A stretch of 64,000 nt of DNA from Juglans regia (Eukaryota > Streptophyta > Magnoliopsida > Fagales > Juglandaceae), in the NCBI RefSeq assembly GCF_001411555.2, contig NC_049911.1, positions 7,634,209 through 7,698,208 of the forward strand. Reading direction: 5' to 3'. A program made the translations under genes and the position numbers. The notes beneath the pieces are model-generated. The model did not search any database. It saw only the letters and a list, made by a program, of their open reading frames with translations, and was not told where the DNA came from. Below, in pieces: positions 32,709 through 43,319 of the stretch (its first letter is position 1; each line of letters opens with the position of its first letter).

Positions 32709-35700
32709 ATGGCTCTTCCACTGCATACTAGGAAACGAGGGAGGGAAGGAGCCACGCCGAACACTACTTGTATCGGAGCTCGTACTGTTATGGTAGAGCG
32801 AGAGGTCCTGATTAATGAGTTCGACGAACTCTGTTGGCTGTAGACGAACCTGAGAGATACTTTCCTCAGTAGAGGCTGGGGAAATATCTGCACATTGAGG
32901 GGGAAGGTATACCCCTCAATGGTTCAAGAATTCTATATGGGGATGTGTGACATGCCTCAGGATGAATCCTCTCACACCGTGACTGTACGCAATGTTTCCA
33001 TTGAGGTATCACCAGATGTGATCGGCGAGCACCTCAGGATTCGTCGAGAAGTTGAGACATTTGCACACTCAACACCTCGTGAGGATGTAGGCACTTCTAC
33101 ATCTGTACTGGCCGCCCATTTGAGCCAGCATCAGCCAGAGATGCAGGCCAGTCTGAGGTTGAGGATACTGGCGTCGAGGCTAGGGACGATGACCGAGACC
33201 AAGATTTCTACATCCTCACCCGGAGGGACCGCCTGCAAATCGAGCGGAAGAACGCCTTCAACCAGAACCATCTGCTACATTTCTTCCGCATGTTGCACCT
33301 TATTGTTGCAACAAATGTCGATCCCGTGGCTCATAAAACCACATTTAGTCGGCTTCAGGCACAATTTTTGATACGAGTGGCACGTGGAGATCCTATAGAT
33401 TTGCCACTGCACATCTTTGAGAGGATCCGTTACGAGGCGAGCATCGTCTCCACGGATAATCTCCCATACGGTGTCCTAATCAGCCGACTATTACTTGCAC
33501 GGGGAGTGCCGATCCAGCCAGAGGAGCGGGTCAAAGATCAGATGAGCCCCCTTGACATGACCACGCATCGACGTAGCATTGGACAGGCAAAGGGACGTCA
33601 GCCCACCCCTGTAGAGGATCTAGTTCCTCTGACGCAGCCTGAGCCAAGTCATGTCGTGTAAGACCCAGCCACTGCCAGCCATGCACGTGGGAAGAACATC
33701 TTCTAGAATGCGTCGCACGGGATCTTGCAATCCGTTACATAGCACAGGTTCACGGGTTCACACCGTTCTTTTTTTTTTTCCTTTTTCATGCAAGTTCTTT
33801 CTTCTCTTTTTATTTAGGTTTGATCTATTTTCTATTTTAGTCTATATATATATTAAGCAACTTCAACCCTAGACTAAGTGTCGCTCGGTTCCCTCTTCAC
33901 AGAAGACCACAGTTTCTCTGCAAAAACACCAAACCGAAGCCTCGGTCTGCAACAATAAACCGCCACCCGCAGAGCCATTTTCGTGCAGCAACTCCACCAC
34001 ACAGTCTCGCCGGTAGCTCAATCACTAGGAGTCCTTCCCCCAGCCGTGCGCCACCGTCCCTCCGAGTTCCACGTCCGGTGTCTCAGCCGCCGGTTAAGAT
34101 TTCCCTTCCCTATTTTCACACGTGAAAACAGAGGAGTTTTCTCTCCATCCGTGTGCCACCAACTTGGCAATCCTCACTGCCAGCCGTCGTCGCACCACCA
34201 TTAGTCCACCCCGCGCCACCTCTGCCCCTCGGTAAGCCACGAACACTCCCTCGCCGTATCTTCCCCTCCACCTCTTCTCTCACTTTTACCGCTCTCTCGG
34301 TTTCAGCTCTATCTCTCTCTCTCTCACAGATTTCTTCTCTCTCCCTCTCTCTCTGAATCGCATGCCTCTCTCTCTGCCGCGACCACTTCTCCCTCACGGT
34401 GAGCCTCGTCGCACCTCCACTTTTGGTTTCTTTTCTTTCCTTTTGTTGTGTTTTATGTTTATATAGAAACAAGCAGAAATTTCACACTGTTTGAAAATAT
34501 TAACATGTAGTTTTACACTTTATGGTCATGATATTCCTAGTAACTACGAAACTGCCATCAGGCCTTTGGTCTTGACTTTTCCATAAAACACCTCAAACTT
34601 GTTATTAAGTGTTTCTACATGTTGATCAGTTTTCATATATATTGTTACGTAGATTTAGTTAATGGATTTTGTTTTAATGGGCTTGGTTTATTGGTTGTGT
34701 TTTAATGAATGGGCTTGGTTTCCATTATAAAAAAATTAAAAAAAATAAAAATGATGATTATATGGTTAATTCAAGCTATTTAGTTTTCAATTGAATTTTT
34801 TTTTTAAGTTGGCCTCATTTCATGGGACTTAAAATGGCCATAGTATTTTATTAATCTATAATACGACATCGGTATTAATTTATCATAATATTTATTCGAT
34901 TTCTCTCTTCGGTACAGATTCGTTTAAGTCGATATTGATGAATTTAGAAAGTAATGATATTTATAGTTAAGAGAATTTTAAGTATTGAGGAATTAAAATA
35001 GGTTGTTTTAAAAGTTTAGGCTTAAATATCGAAATCCATGATTGATTGAAAACTTATGGAATTATGTAAATATTTTTATAGGTGATGATTTATAGTCGAC
35101 TCGACATTTTTAGGAAAATTCTGAAAAGTTAAGTCGTTCAGGTAAGCGGGGATCCTATGCTAGGTTTTATACGAACTATCGAGACTGAGGTTGACTTCCT
35201 AAAAGCTTTACATATTTTGTGATGAAATGAAAACTTGAGAAAAATCAACCTCGGTCGTTTATTTGCATCACTCATGAAATCTGTAAGAAAAAGAGAATAT
35301 TTTCTGACATGCATTGTGTAGACATGAGCAATATTTGACATGTTTATGAAAAATGAAAAAGAGCGAATATGTTATCATTGAGATTTTTATGCATGTGATA
35401 TGAAATGATTTGGATCTGTTTTTGATAGAATGGAAATGAAATGAATATGTTTCGCACATATTTTGATATGATAAAACTTTGGCATACTTATCTGTTCTGA
35501 ATATGGTTCTGAGATGATACTGGTTCACGTGATATGGTTGGTACCACCATGATATGATATGATATGAGTGCACCCACTTTGGAAACAAAGTGGTCTTTTT
35601 ACGTGTTCTTTCCTGTGTGCACACTCGGGGCTCCGAGATTGAAAAATGGGAAGTTCACTATATGACACTGCCTGGTTTGGCCACCGGGGATAGCACAACC

Positions 35701-36536
35701 CTACCACGGGGGTTAAACATGGAATTCTGTTTTGATATGAGATTTCAATTATGCTGTGCCAAAGAAATTTTAAATAAGAATATTTTTGAACTTTCGCTCT
35801 GAAATGTTGATAATATGTTATGACACCGCATTCACAAAATAAAATTATTTTATTTTGTATTTTGAAATTTGTAAATGCTCTGTTTACATACTAGTATATG
35901 TTCTCTCCTTACTAAGTTGTTGATAACTCACCCCTAATTCTATAATATGTTTCAAATAATCTTGATGCAACAGCTGAGAATCAGGAATAGGGGGTACTTG
36001 CAAGTTTTGTGGATCATAGAAATCTGTAAATGCTCTGTTTAAGGGTCTTTTGGTAGCGTTGATATTTTATGTGACTTTTGTATGTTGAGTAATGAGTATT
36101 TTTAGTCTTTATGGAAAAAGTTTATGTATATCCACGATACACCACGGATGTGCCCTTAAGTATGAACATGAATATTTGTCTTGAACAAATAGGTTAATAT
36201 GTTATGGAGACTCTGGTTTATTTAAAAGTATTATTGGAGTTGATTATTAGGTAATATGAGCTAACTCTCCGAACCCTTGGGGTCGGGGCGTTACATGTCT
36301 GGAGTAGTAGTCAGCATACGCCGAGTACATCTGCAGGAGATGTGCGGCCTGCTTGGGTTGATGCGGTCATCTCACAGCTGATTGCGCATATCAATCATAA
36401 GATAGATCGATTGCTCGAGGCTATATCGGCGTCTGTTGCCGAACTCACCCATCGTGTAACTATCCTCAACGACAAGGTTGATATCTTGACTGTGGAGGTA
36501 CGGAGTTCGATTTTTACGGATAACGTTATCATCTGA
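32709..36536 (+). pseudogene. Plant transposon protein (Transposase_32-like), copy B, interrupted by a solo LTR
   Basis: Starts ATG at 32,709 (MALPLHTRKRGREGATPNT). Conserved parts: SRGWGNICTLRGKVYPSMVQ, TVRNVSIEVSPDVIGEHLRI, then RRDRLQIERKNAFNQNHLL, LIVATNVDPVAHKTTFSRL, QAQFLIRVARGDPIDLPLHI and NLPYGVLISRLLLARGVPI. The C-terminal coiled-coil-like tail (AVISQLIAHINHKIDRLLE, ILNDKVDILTVEV) resumes after the LTR at 36,296-36,536. It is broken by TAG at 32,841, a 1-bp deletion near 33,105 compared with copy A, and the LTR insertion at 33,657. The family is annotated as a putative plant transposon protein of unknown biochemistry; calling it a component of a CACTA element rests on the termini found here. 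Confidence 0.65.
33657..36295 (+). mobile_element. Solo LTR (family F1), 2,639 bp, inserted in module 2 gene
   Basis: It runs from TGTAAGACCC to GGGGCGTTACA. Flanks are TGTCG (33,652-33,656) and TGTCT (36,296-36,300), a 4/5 match. Homologous fragment A reads without the insertion (GGTCATGTGGGGAGTAGTAG, reverse strand near 3,200), which confirms the site. Inside are a TATA-like TCTATATATATA near 33,842, CTTCAACCCTAGACTAAGTG downstream, a possible splice donor CGGTAAGCC at about 34,231, and GAGTTGTTGATAACTCACC near the 3' side. All of these recur in its relatives. No internal region is present. Confidence 0.85.
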
Positions 36537-36829
36537 TTGTTGTTTACTACATTCTATCAAATTTTGTTTTTTATTTTTAATATTTGTAAAGAAAAATATT
36601 ATTGAATATTTCTATCGTTTTTTAATTTCAATTTTTAATCTTCTTTGATGTTATATTTTCTAACTTTAATACTAAATCACTGCATTTCAAATATATATAA
36701 ACATAAATGTATATTACAAATTGTGTATATATAAATATATACAATTCAATTTTTTAGACTTGTTCACAAATTATGCACAATAAAAACCACATAATTTTTA
36801 AATTAAAGTCATTTAATTTAAATTTACAA

Positions 36830-37132
36830 TGAACGTTCGAATGTTATTACTTAACATTCGTACATTGGCACAAACATTTTACGTTCGAACGTTAATTAAT
36901 AACGTTGGAACGGTTGCGCCAAAACATTTTACGTTTGAACGTAAACAGACATAACGTTCGAACGTATATGTGACGTTCGAATGTATATTTCTCATACGTT
37001 GGAACGTAAAAAAAAATCCCATCTATTTTTAGTGACGATTTCTAGAAACTGTCACAGAAAATGCCTTTTAGTGACGGTTTAGGGACTGTCACAATTTCCC
37101 AACCGTCACTAAAAAGCAATTGTGTTGTAATG
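36830..37132. repeat. Right subterminal arrays and right terminus of CACTA element
   Basis: ACGTTCGAACGT variants (36,830-37,010) are followed by TTTAGTGACGGTTT and its complements, ending in TTGTGTTGTAATG at 37,132. AGT follows, matching the left flank. Confidence 0.8.
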
Positions 37133-37672
37133 AGTTGAACCTGTATCATTATACATATTATATATATATACTCTAGTCAGTAGTCAGTATCTCATGAGAA
37201 AGGTGTGCTAGCTATTCCACAATATTATATATATACAAAGAGTATCATTATATATACTCTTCTCCCACAATATTTGTTCTCATTGTACGGATAGGACGTT
37301 ACTTTAGAAAGGTGTGCTAACTATATCAAAGTAATTCCAAACTAGCAAACTTGGACTTCCTCGATCGTATACTATGATCAATTTAACTGTTATATTTAAA
37401 CTTATCTGCATTTGAAGAACGAGGTACGAAATATATTTTAAGTACATCATTGCTACGTTCGAACGGGCAAGGGGGATTTTAAAAGATAATTAAATATTAT
37501 TTTATCAAGAACAAAGAGACATGAGAACATTCATTTTTTTATTAAACCATGAATACTGTGTCAGAAGTTTGGGAAACATTTGTTTTCTGTGTAGACAAAT
37601 GAAGAAAAAAACAAAACTATTTTTTTTTTTCAAATATTTTAAAAATTTCTCGATCAGTGATTTTGGCAACGT

Positions 37673-37705
<33 letters not shown>

Positions 37706-38990
37706 AATCATCACTGATCTAAAACATTTAAACTAATGAAAGTAATTGATTTTGGCAATTGATACGAGATTCTTAGGCATGTGAGCTGATCGAGAATGTG
37801 GATTGCCGGTCTCTTTGAAGGTGGAATGGGATGAGAATCTAGATTAGGGTCATGTCTATCCGGATTCTCTCGCTTCAATCTGTCAGGCCGAATCGAATAA
37901 TCTTTTAAATTTCAATGTCAAGTTTGTTTTGATTTGGAACTCCAAACTCTTCCTACTCATCACGTGGTTTAATTAGCAGTCGATTGTGTGTGTCAGTGTG
38001 GAATATGAAAGAGTCATACTACGTACTTCAAAAACCGAGTGTTGTGTGCTATTGTCTTCCATTGCCTCTCTGTCTGGCGTCCATTTCGAAATCTAGGTAA
38101 AAGCAACACACATGGTATAAGAGCAATTATGGAGGCAAAGAGCTAGGAACTCTGCTAAGATTGTAAGCAGCTTAATTGGTAATCTATATAGATATAACGC
38201 TGGTTTATATTCTGTTCTTTATTGATCAAATGGTTTAATGTGCACTAGTTGTTCATATTCTACATGGTTCTGCAAGCACCAACTACTACATGTAAAAAGA
38301 TATATAAATGGCAGCCATATCGTAGATATATATATATATATATATATAGTTGTTGGTTTGATAATAATCTTGGTAAGTGGGAATTAAACAATCTCAACGT
38401 TTGAAAGCAGCAGTATTACCCACCAATGAACCAATGCTTCAAAGCTATAGATATATGAGTACACTGTACAATTGACACAAGTAGTAGTTTAAAATTTATT
38501 TCTTTTCTTTTGTCCTTTTAGAGACAAGACATACATATATACGGCCTTGGTCCAGCTTCTTTGGTTTATTGTGAATAAGAAAAGCAAAGATAGTTTTCTC
38601 GAGAAATCCAAAACCAGCTCCCAAAGCAAAAGTTGGCTTATGCAAGAAAAATGAAGTAATAATTTATTTTGTTTGGTTGATGTTGATGCCTTCAATAGGG
38701 ATATTGTAACGTTCCAATGGAAGGCTCAAACCACATGACTACATGACCTACACTTTAAAATGACTAATCAATAGTACACTTATTTGAGCTCGATTAGAAC
38801 ATTATAAAGAATAAGAACTTCTCATTTTCAAGTAATGTGAGATCTCATATGCTACCTACGTACCCTTATCACTTATCTTAAATATGGGGTATCATAATCC
38901 CCTTACGTTTCCGACGTCCTCATCGAGCCCATATGTTGTAGGTGTCTCGGCTCAAGTCCAATATAATTTCTGGTTGGGATATGAGCTCTA
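37133..38990. other. Non-coding DNA at the left edge of SEO duplication copy 2
   Basis: Alignable with copy 1 from about 37,466. It includes (CA)n(TA)n at about 37,672-37,703 and a (TA)n tract at about 38,328-38,348. No gene seen. The segment about 38,706-38,890 is repeated in diverged form at about 38,990-39,180 (GCTCCAATGGAAG, AACCACATGA, ACTTATC), a local direct duplication. Confidence 0.55.
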
Positions 38991-39323
38991 ATAATGCTCC
39001 AATGGAAGACCCAAACCACATGAGTTATACTCCAAAGGATTAACCAATGGTACAATTAATGGAACTCCATTGTAAGTTGGAATATTATAAAGAGTAAGAA
39101 TTTTTCCTTTCCAATAATGTGGAATCTCATACACCATCTACCCTTATCACTTATAATTCAATATGGGGGTATCATACGTACAATAATAAGATGATCATAA
39201 TTTATTTTAGTCGCTTATAACTTAAGGGTAACTACTACCGACCATTACATAATGAATACATGAGGACAATTACTTGAAAGTACTATTTGTGCTTGGCTAT
39301 GCCACTTCCTTCTTGAGCTTATC

Positions 39324-40231
39324 TGTAAAACCCAGCATTGCTAGACCCATGCACGTGGTTCACGTTTTCAGAAATCGTTTCACGGGTTCACGCCACGCAT
39401 CGCACGGTTCACGTTTCTCGTTTCCATTTTCGTGCATGTTTTTCTTTCCTTTTTATTTAGGTTTGATCTACTTTCTATTTTGATCTATATATATATATAT
39501 GAAGCAACTACAACCCTAGACTAAGTGCCGCTCGGTTCCCTCTTCACAGAAGCCAACAGTTTCTCTGCAGAGCACCAAACCGAAACCTCAGCCTGCACCA
39601 AGAGATGGCCACCCGCAGAGCCACTTCCGTGCAGCAACTCCACCACACACAGTCTCGCCGGTAGCTCAAGCACTCGGAGTCTTTCCCCCAGCCGTGCGCC
39701 ACCGTCCCTCCGGGTTCCACGTCCGGTTTCTCAGCCACTGGATTAAGAGCCTCTCCCCTGTTTTCACGCCTAAAAACAGAGGAATCCTCCCTCCATCCGT
39801 GTGCTGCCAACTTGGCAATCCTCACCGCCAGCCATCGCCGCACCACCATCAGTCCACCGCGCGCTACCTCTGCCCCTCGGTAAGCCACGGACACTCCCTC
39901 CCCATATCTTCCCCTCCACCTCTTCTCTCATTTTTCACCGCTCGGTTTCAGCTCTCTCTCTCTCTCTCTCTCTCTCTCATTCTTTCTCTTGCTTCGCAGC
40001 TAGGTGCCACCCTCGTCCGCCGTAGCCAGCCCCAGCTCCACGCCGCCGTGCTTTCCCCCACCCTCCGTAAGTGCTTCCGCCGCACCATGTGAAGTGAAAA
40101 TTTTTTTTTGTGTGTGTACTTACATATATATATATATATATGCATGAGTGTTACGTAAACTTATTTGTTTTCTTCTGGTGTAAATATATATTTATATGTG
40201 TATATATATATATACGGATTTTCTGGTGCAA

Positions 40232-40262
<31 letters not shown>

Positions 40263-42203
40263 TACGGATGTATATGTAAAATTATATTAAATTAATAGTA
40301 GGAAATAATATTGTTTTGTTTTATTTTATTTTATTTTCTGTTCTCTTATAGTGCGCCTCCAAAGTTAGTGTTGGGGTGTTAGCTTAATTAAGTTATGTTA
40401 TGTATTTCGGATTTAAAATCATGAGTATAATACGTGGATTGTAAAGTGTGTTTTATTTAGGCGTAGATGCATGAATTTATTTTGTTAAATGAGTATTTTT
40501 TTTGGGGCTTATATTTTATTGGAATAGTTAATAAGTAGATTAATAAGTAACACTTAAAAAGAATATTTTAACGTATCCTTTTAAAAGAATATCTTTGAAT
40601 TATTATTATTATTTAAATAAAATTATGAATTTCTAAGGATAATGAATTTATTATAGTTATGTTACCTTGTATTGTAAATTATAGTAAGATCTCTTTCTTA
40701 AATAAGTTAGAATTAAATGTTTAGTCGAAGTCGGATATTGACGAGTTTAGAAAGTGATGCTGGTATGTTGAGAATAATGAGAATTTTGAGTTTGAGGAAT
40801 TAAAAATGGACTATTTTATAAGTTGTAGGCTTGAATATCAAAATACGAGATTGATTGGAGACTTATGGAAATTTACGTGATTATCTTATAGGTGACGATT
40901 AATTTTGGTTCGGCATTATTGAGGAAATTTTTGAAAAGCTAAAAAGTCCAGTTAAGCGGGGTTCCTATGCTGGATTTGCATAAAAAGAAATGAACTGAGG
41001 TTGGTTTGTAAAAATGTGCATGTTGTTTTTAAAAAAAAAAAAAAATGAAAAACAACCTCAGTATATGTCTTCCATTCCCTCATGAGATACGTATGAAAGA
41101 GAAAAGAAATGTTTGACATGAAATGTGTAGATATGAGCAATATTTGACATGTTTCTGAAATATACAAAAGAGCGAATATGATATCATTGAAATTTTTATG
41201 CATGTGATATGAAATGATATGGATCTATTTTTGATCAAATAGAAATGATATGAATATGTTTCGCACGTGTTTTTATATGATATGGATATGATAAAACTTT
41301 GGCATACTTATCTGTTCTGAATATGGTTCTGATATGATGATACTATTCATGTGATATGGTTGGTACCACCATGATATGATATGAGTGCACCCACTTTGGA
41401 AACAAAGTGGTCCTTTTACGTGTTCTTTCCTGTGTGCACACTCGGGGCTCCGAGATTGAAAAAGGGGAAGTTCACCACATGATACTGCCTGGTTTGGCCA
41501 CCGGGGATAGCACAACCCTACCACGGGGGTTAAACATGGTATATGATATGATATGATAAGATAAATATGTTCAGTTATGTTATGCCAAAGCGTTTTTGAA
41601 TCTGAAATGGATCCTCAAATATGAATTGTTGACTTGAGTATGAAATGCTTGAAAAGTCGCTCTGATTTTCTGATAACAAGTTTTCTGAGATCTGCATATA
41701 AAAAAAAAATAAAATAAAATGTTTTGTTTCTGCATATTGAACTTTCTGAAAAGGCTCATGTTTACATGCTAGTATATGTTCTCTGCTTACTGAGTTGTTG
41801 ATAACTCACCCCCCTTATCTTCATATATTTTCAGATGATATTGATTTCCCAGCTGGGGGTCAGGAATAGAATTGAAGCTGGCTAGATATGGATGGAAGGA
41901 TTGGGTACTTTAGAGTACCATTGTTAGTAGATGGATTTAACTTGAGTATTTGAAGTACTTTACGTTGTTTGGACCTATTGAGACCTAAAGATGTATTGTT
42001 ATATTTTTGAGGTTATTGGGAGATTGTGGACCCCTTTTGGTTTATGTTTTGTAATGATAACTTATGGAGTTTTATTATGGTTATTTGGAAAAAATATGAA
42101 TTGTGTGCTAATCATGAAGTCCTTGGAGCTTTAAGTGCTTTGAGAGACAGGTTTGTTAGTGACATGAGTTAACTCTCCGGACCCTCGGGTACGGGGCGTT
42201 ACA
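39324..42203 (+). mobile_element. Solo LTR (family F1), 2,880 bp, upstream of SEO copy 2
   Basis: It runs from TGTAAAACCC to GGGGCGTTACA, with an exact 5-bp target duplication TTATC (39,319-39,323 and 42,204-42,208). The uninterrupted site is present in copy 1 (about 9,770). It contains the family TATA-like tract (39,484-39,500), ACCCTAGACTAAGTG, a CGGTAAGCC donor-like site at about 39,879 and (TA)n microsatellites at 40,127-40,141 and 40,200-40,264. It lies about 1.1 kb before the SEO start, so it could add promoter or silencing signals (inference). Confidence 0.93.
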
Positions 42204-43205
42204 TTATCTGCCACCCAATGCCACGTCAATTCACTTCCATTGCATACCTCAGTCTGGTGTTTGACTTTTTCCAATACACATGACCCTTTCAAGAAAATAT
42301 CATCTCAAGTTCTTACTTGAATTTGAGGCTTTAAGCGGGATAGAGAGTGACATATTATAAATGGGTCTTAGAACATTTATTGTTCATTTTATGTTGACCG
42401 AAATATTTATATGGAAAACAATAAATATTGTAAGGTCCACAGTCTACTTCATATGTCACTCACTCTCTCACTTAATGCCTCAAGTTTGGACAAGAATTTG
42501 AGGTAATCTTTTGAATATGATGATGCCATCACTAGGGCCACATGTGTTACTAGCAACGTGTAGAGATGCGGTGGCACATGAAGCTCACACAAGGTCGTGA
42601 GTAGTGCGCATGACAGACTGATGGTTAGGGAGAAGCGTGGGGTGGTGTTTCTGTGTTTTCGTCATGGGAAGGTAGCAAATCAAGCATGAGTTCAAACTAG
42701 AGAAAAATAAAACTATAAAAAGCTTATAAACATTTGGGAGGGGGAAGATCAGCTAGTCTTTTTCAATGAGGAAAAGTAGAAGAGAAGTATTAGGTTTACA
42801 CACAAATCTTATACAACGAAATTTACACGCTGACGTCTTAATGTAATGCTTAAGACATACTTGAGAAAAAAAAAATTTACAATCTAATGGATTACAATAA
42901 ACCACGTTAGTGCATAAAATTTATTGTAAGCAAACATTTCCCAAAGCATAAATGGTAGATTAGAGTGTCTATGAGGTGTTTCCAAGAGACATGCAGAGTG
43001 TTGAGGAGATCAGAGTATAATGCACGGTTGTAATCTTCATTATTCAAGTAGTTAAATGTCCAGTCTTTCTTATTCAAGTCACCTATTCACGTGCTTTAGC
43101 TCTGGTGTAGGACAAAGTATCGAGTTTAATTAATGGTTCACCCGAGAAAAGAAAAAAACAAAAACAAAAACTCTTCTCTTGCGACCTTATTCCCGTTCTT
43201 ATTGC
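42204..43205. other. Proximal upstream region of SEO copy 2
   Basis: Aligned with 9,769-10,868 of copy 1. About 42,605-42,790 has sequence not present in copy 1. No gene seen. Confidence 0.5.
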
Positions 43206-43213
43206 TATAAATA
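43206..43213 (+). promoter_or_regulatory. TATA box of SEO-like gene copy 2
   Basis: TATAAATA in the context GCTATAAATAGACC, 107 nt before the ATG at 43,320, conserved with copy 1. Confidence 0.7.
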
Positions 43214-43319
43214 GACCACGCTATTGCACTATTAATGACACGATCAAACTTATCTCCTTTTTCCCAAACCTGAATTTCTAACGTACCAGCTCTCAGTGTG
43301 CTTTGTAAAAGACAATACT

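Larger units (their letters stand above)
21612..37132. mobile_element. Large CACTA (En/Spm) element with two divergent gene modules and a nested solo LTR
   Basis: The left end is CACTACAACAGAATGTGTC. The right end, read inward, is CATTACAACACAATTGCTTT. Both lead into GTGACGGT / ACCGTCAC motifs and ACGTTCGAACGT arrays. The 3-bp sequence AGT flanks both ends (21,609-21,611 and 37,133-37,135), as expected for CACTA insertion. Module 1 (21,612 to about 30,440) carries tnp2 and a Transposase_24-like gene, both leftward. Module 2 (31,073-37,132) carries a Transposase_32-like gene rightward and is homologous to 2,400-5,950. A 2,639-bp solo LTR sits inside module 2, so the element itself is about 12.9 kb. 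All genes are degenerate. Confidence 0.8.
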
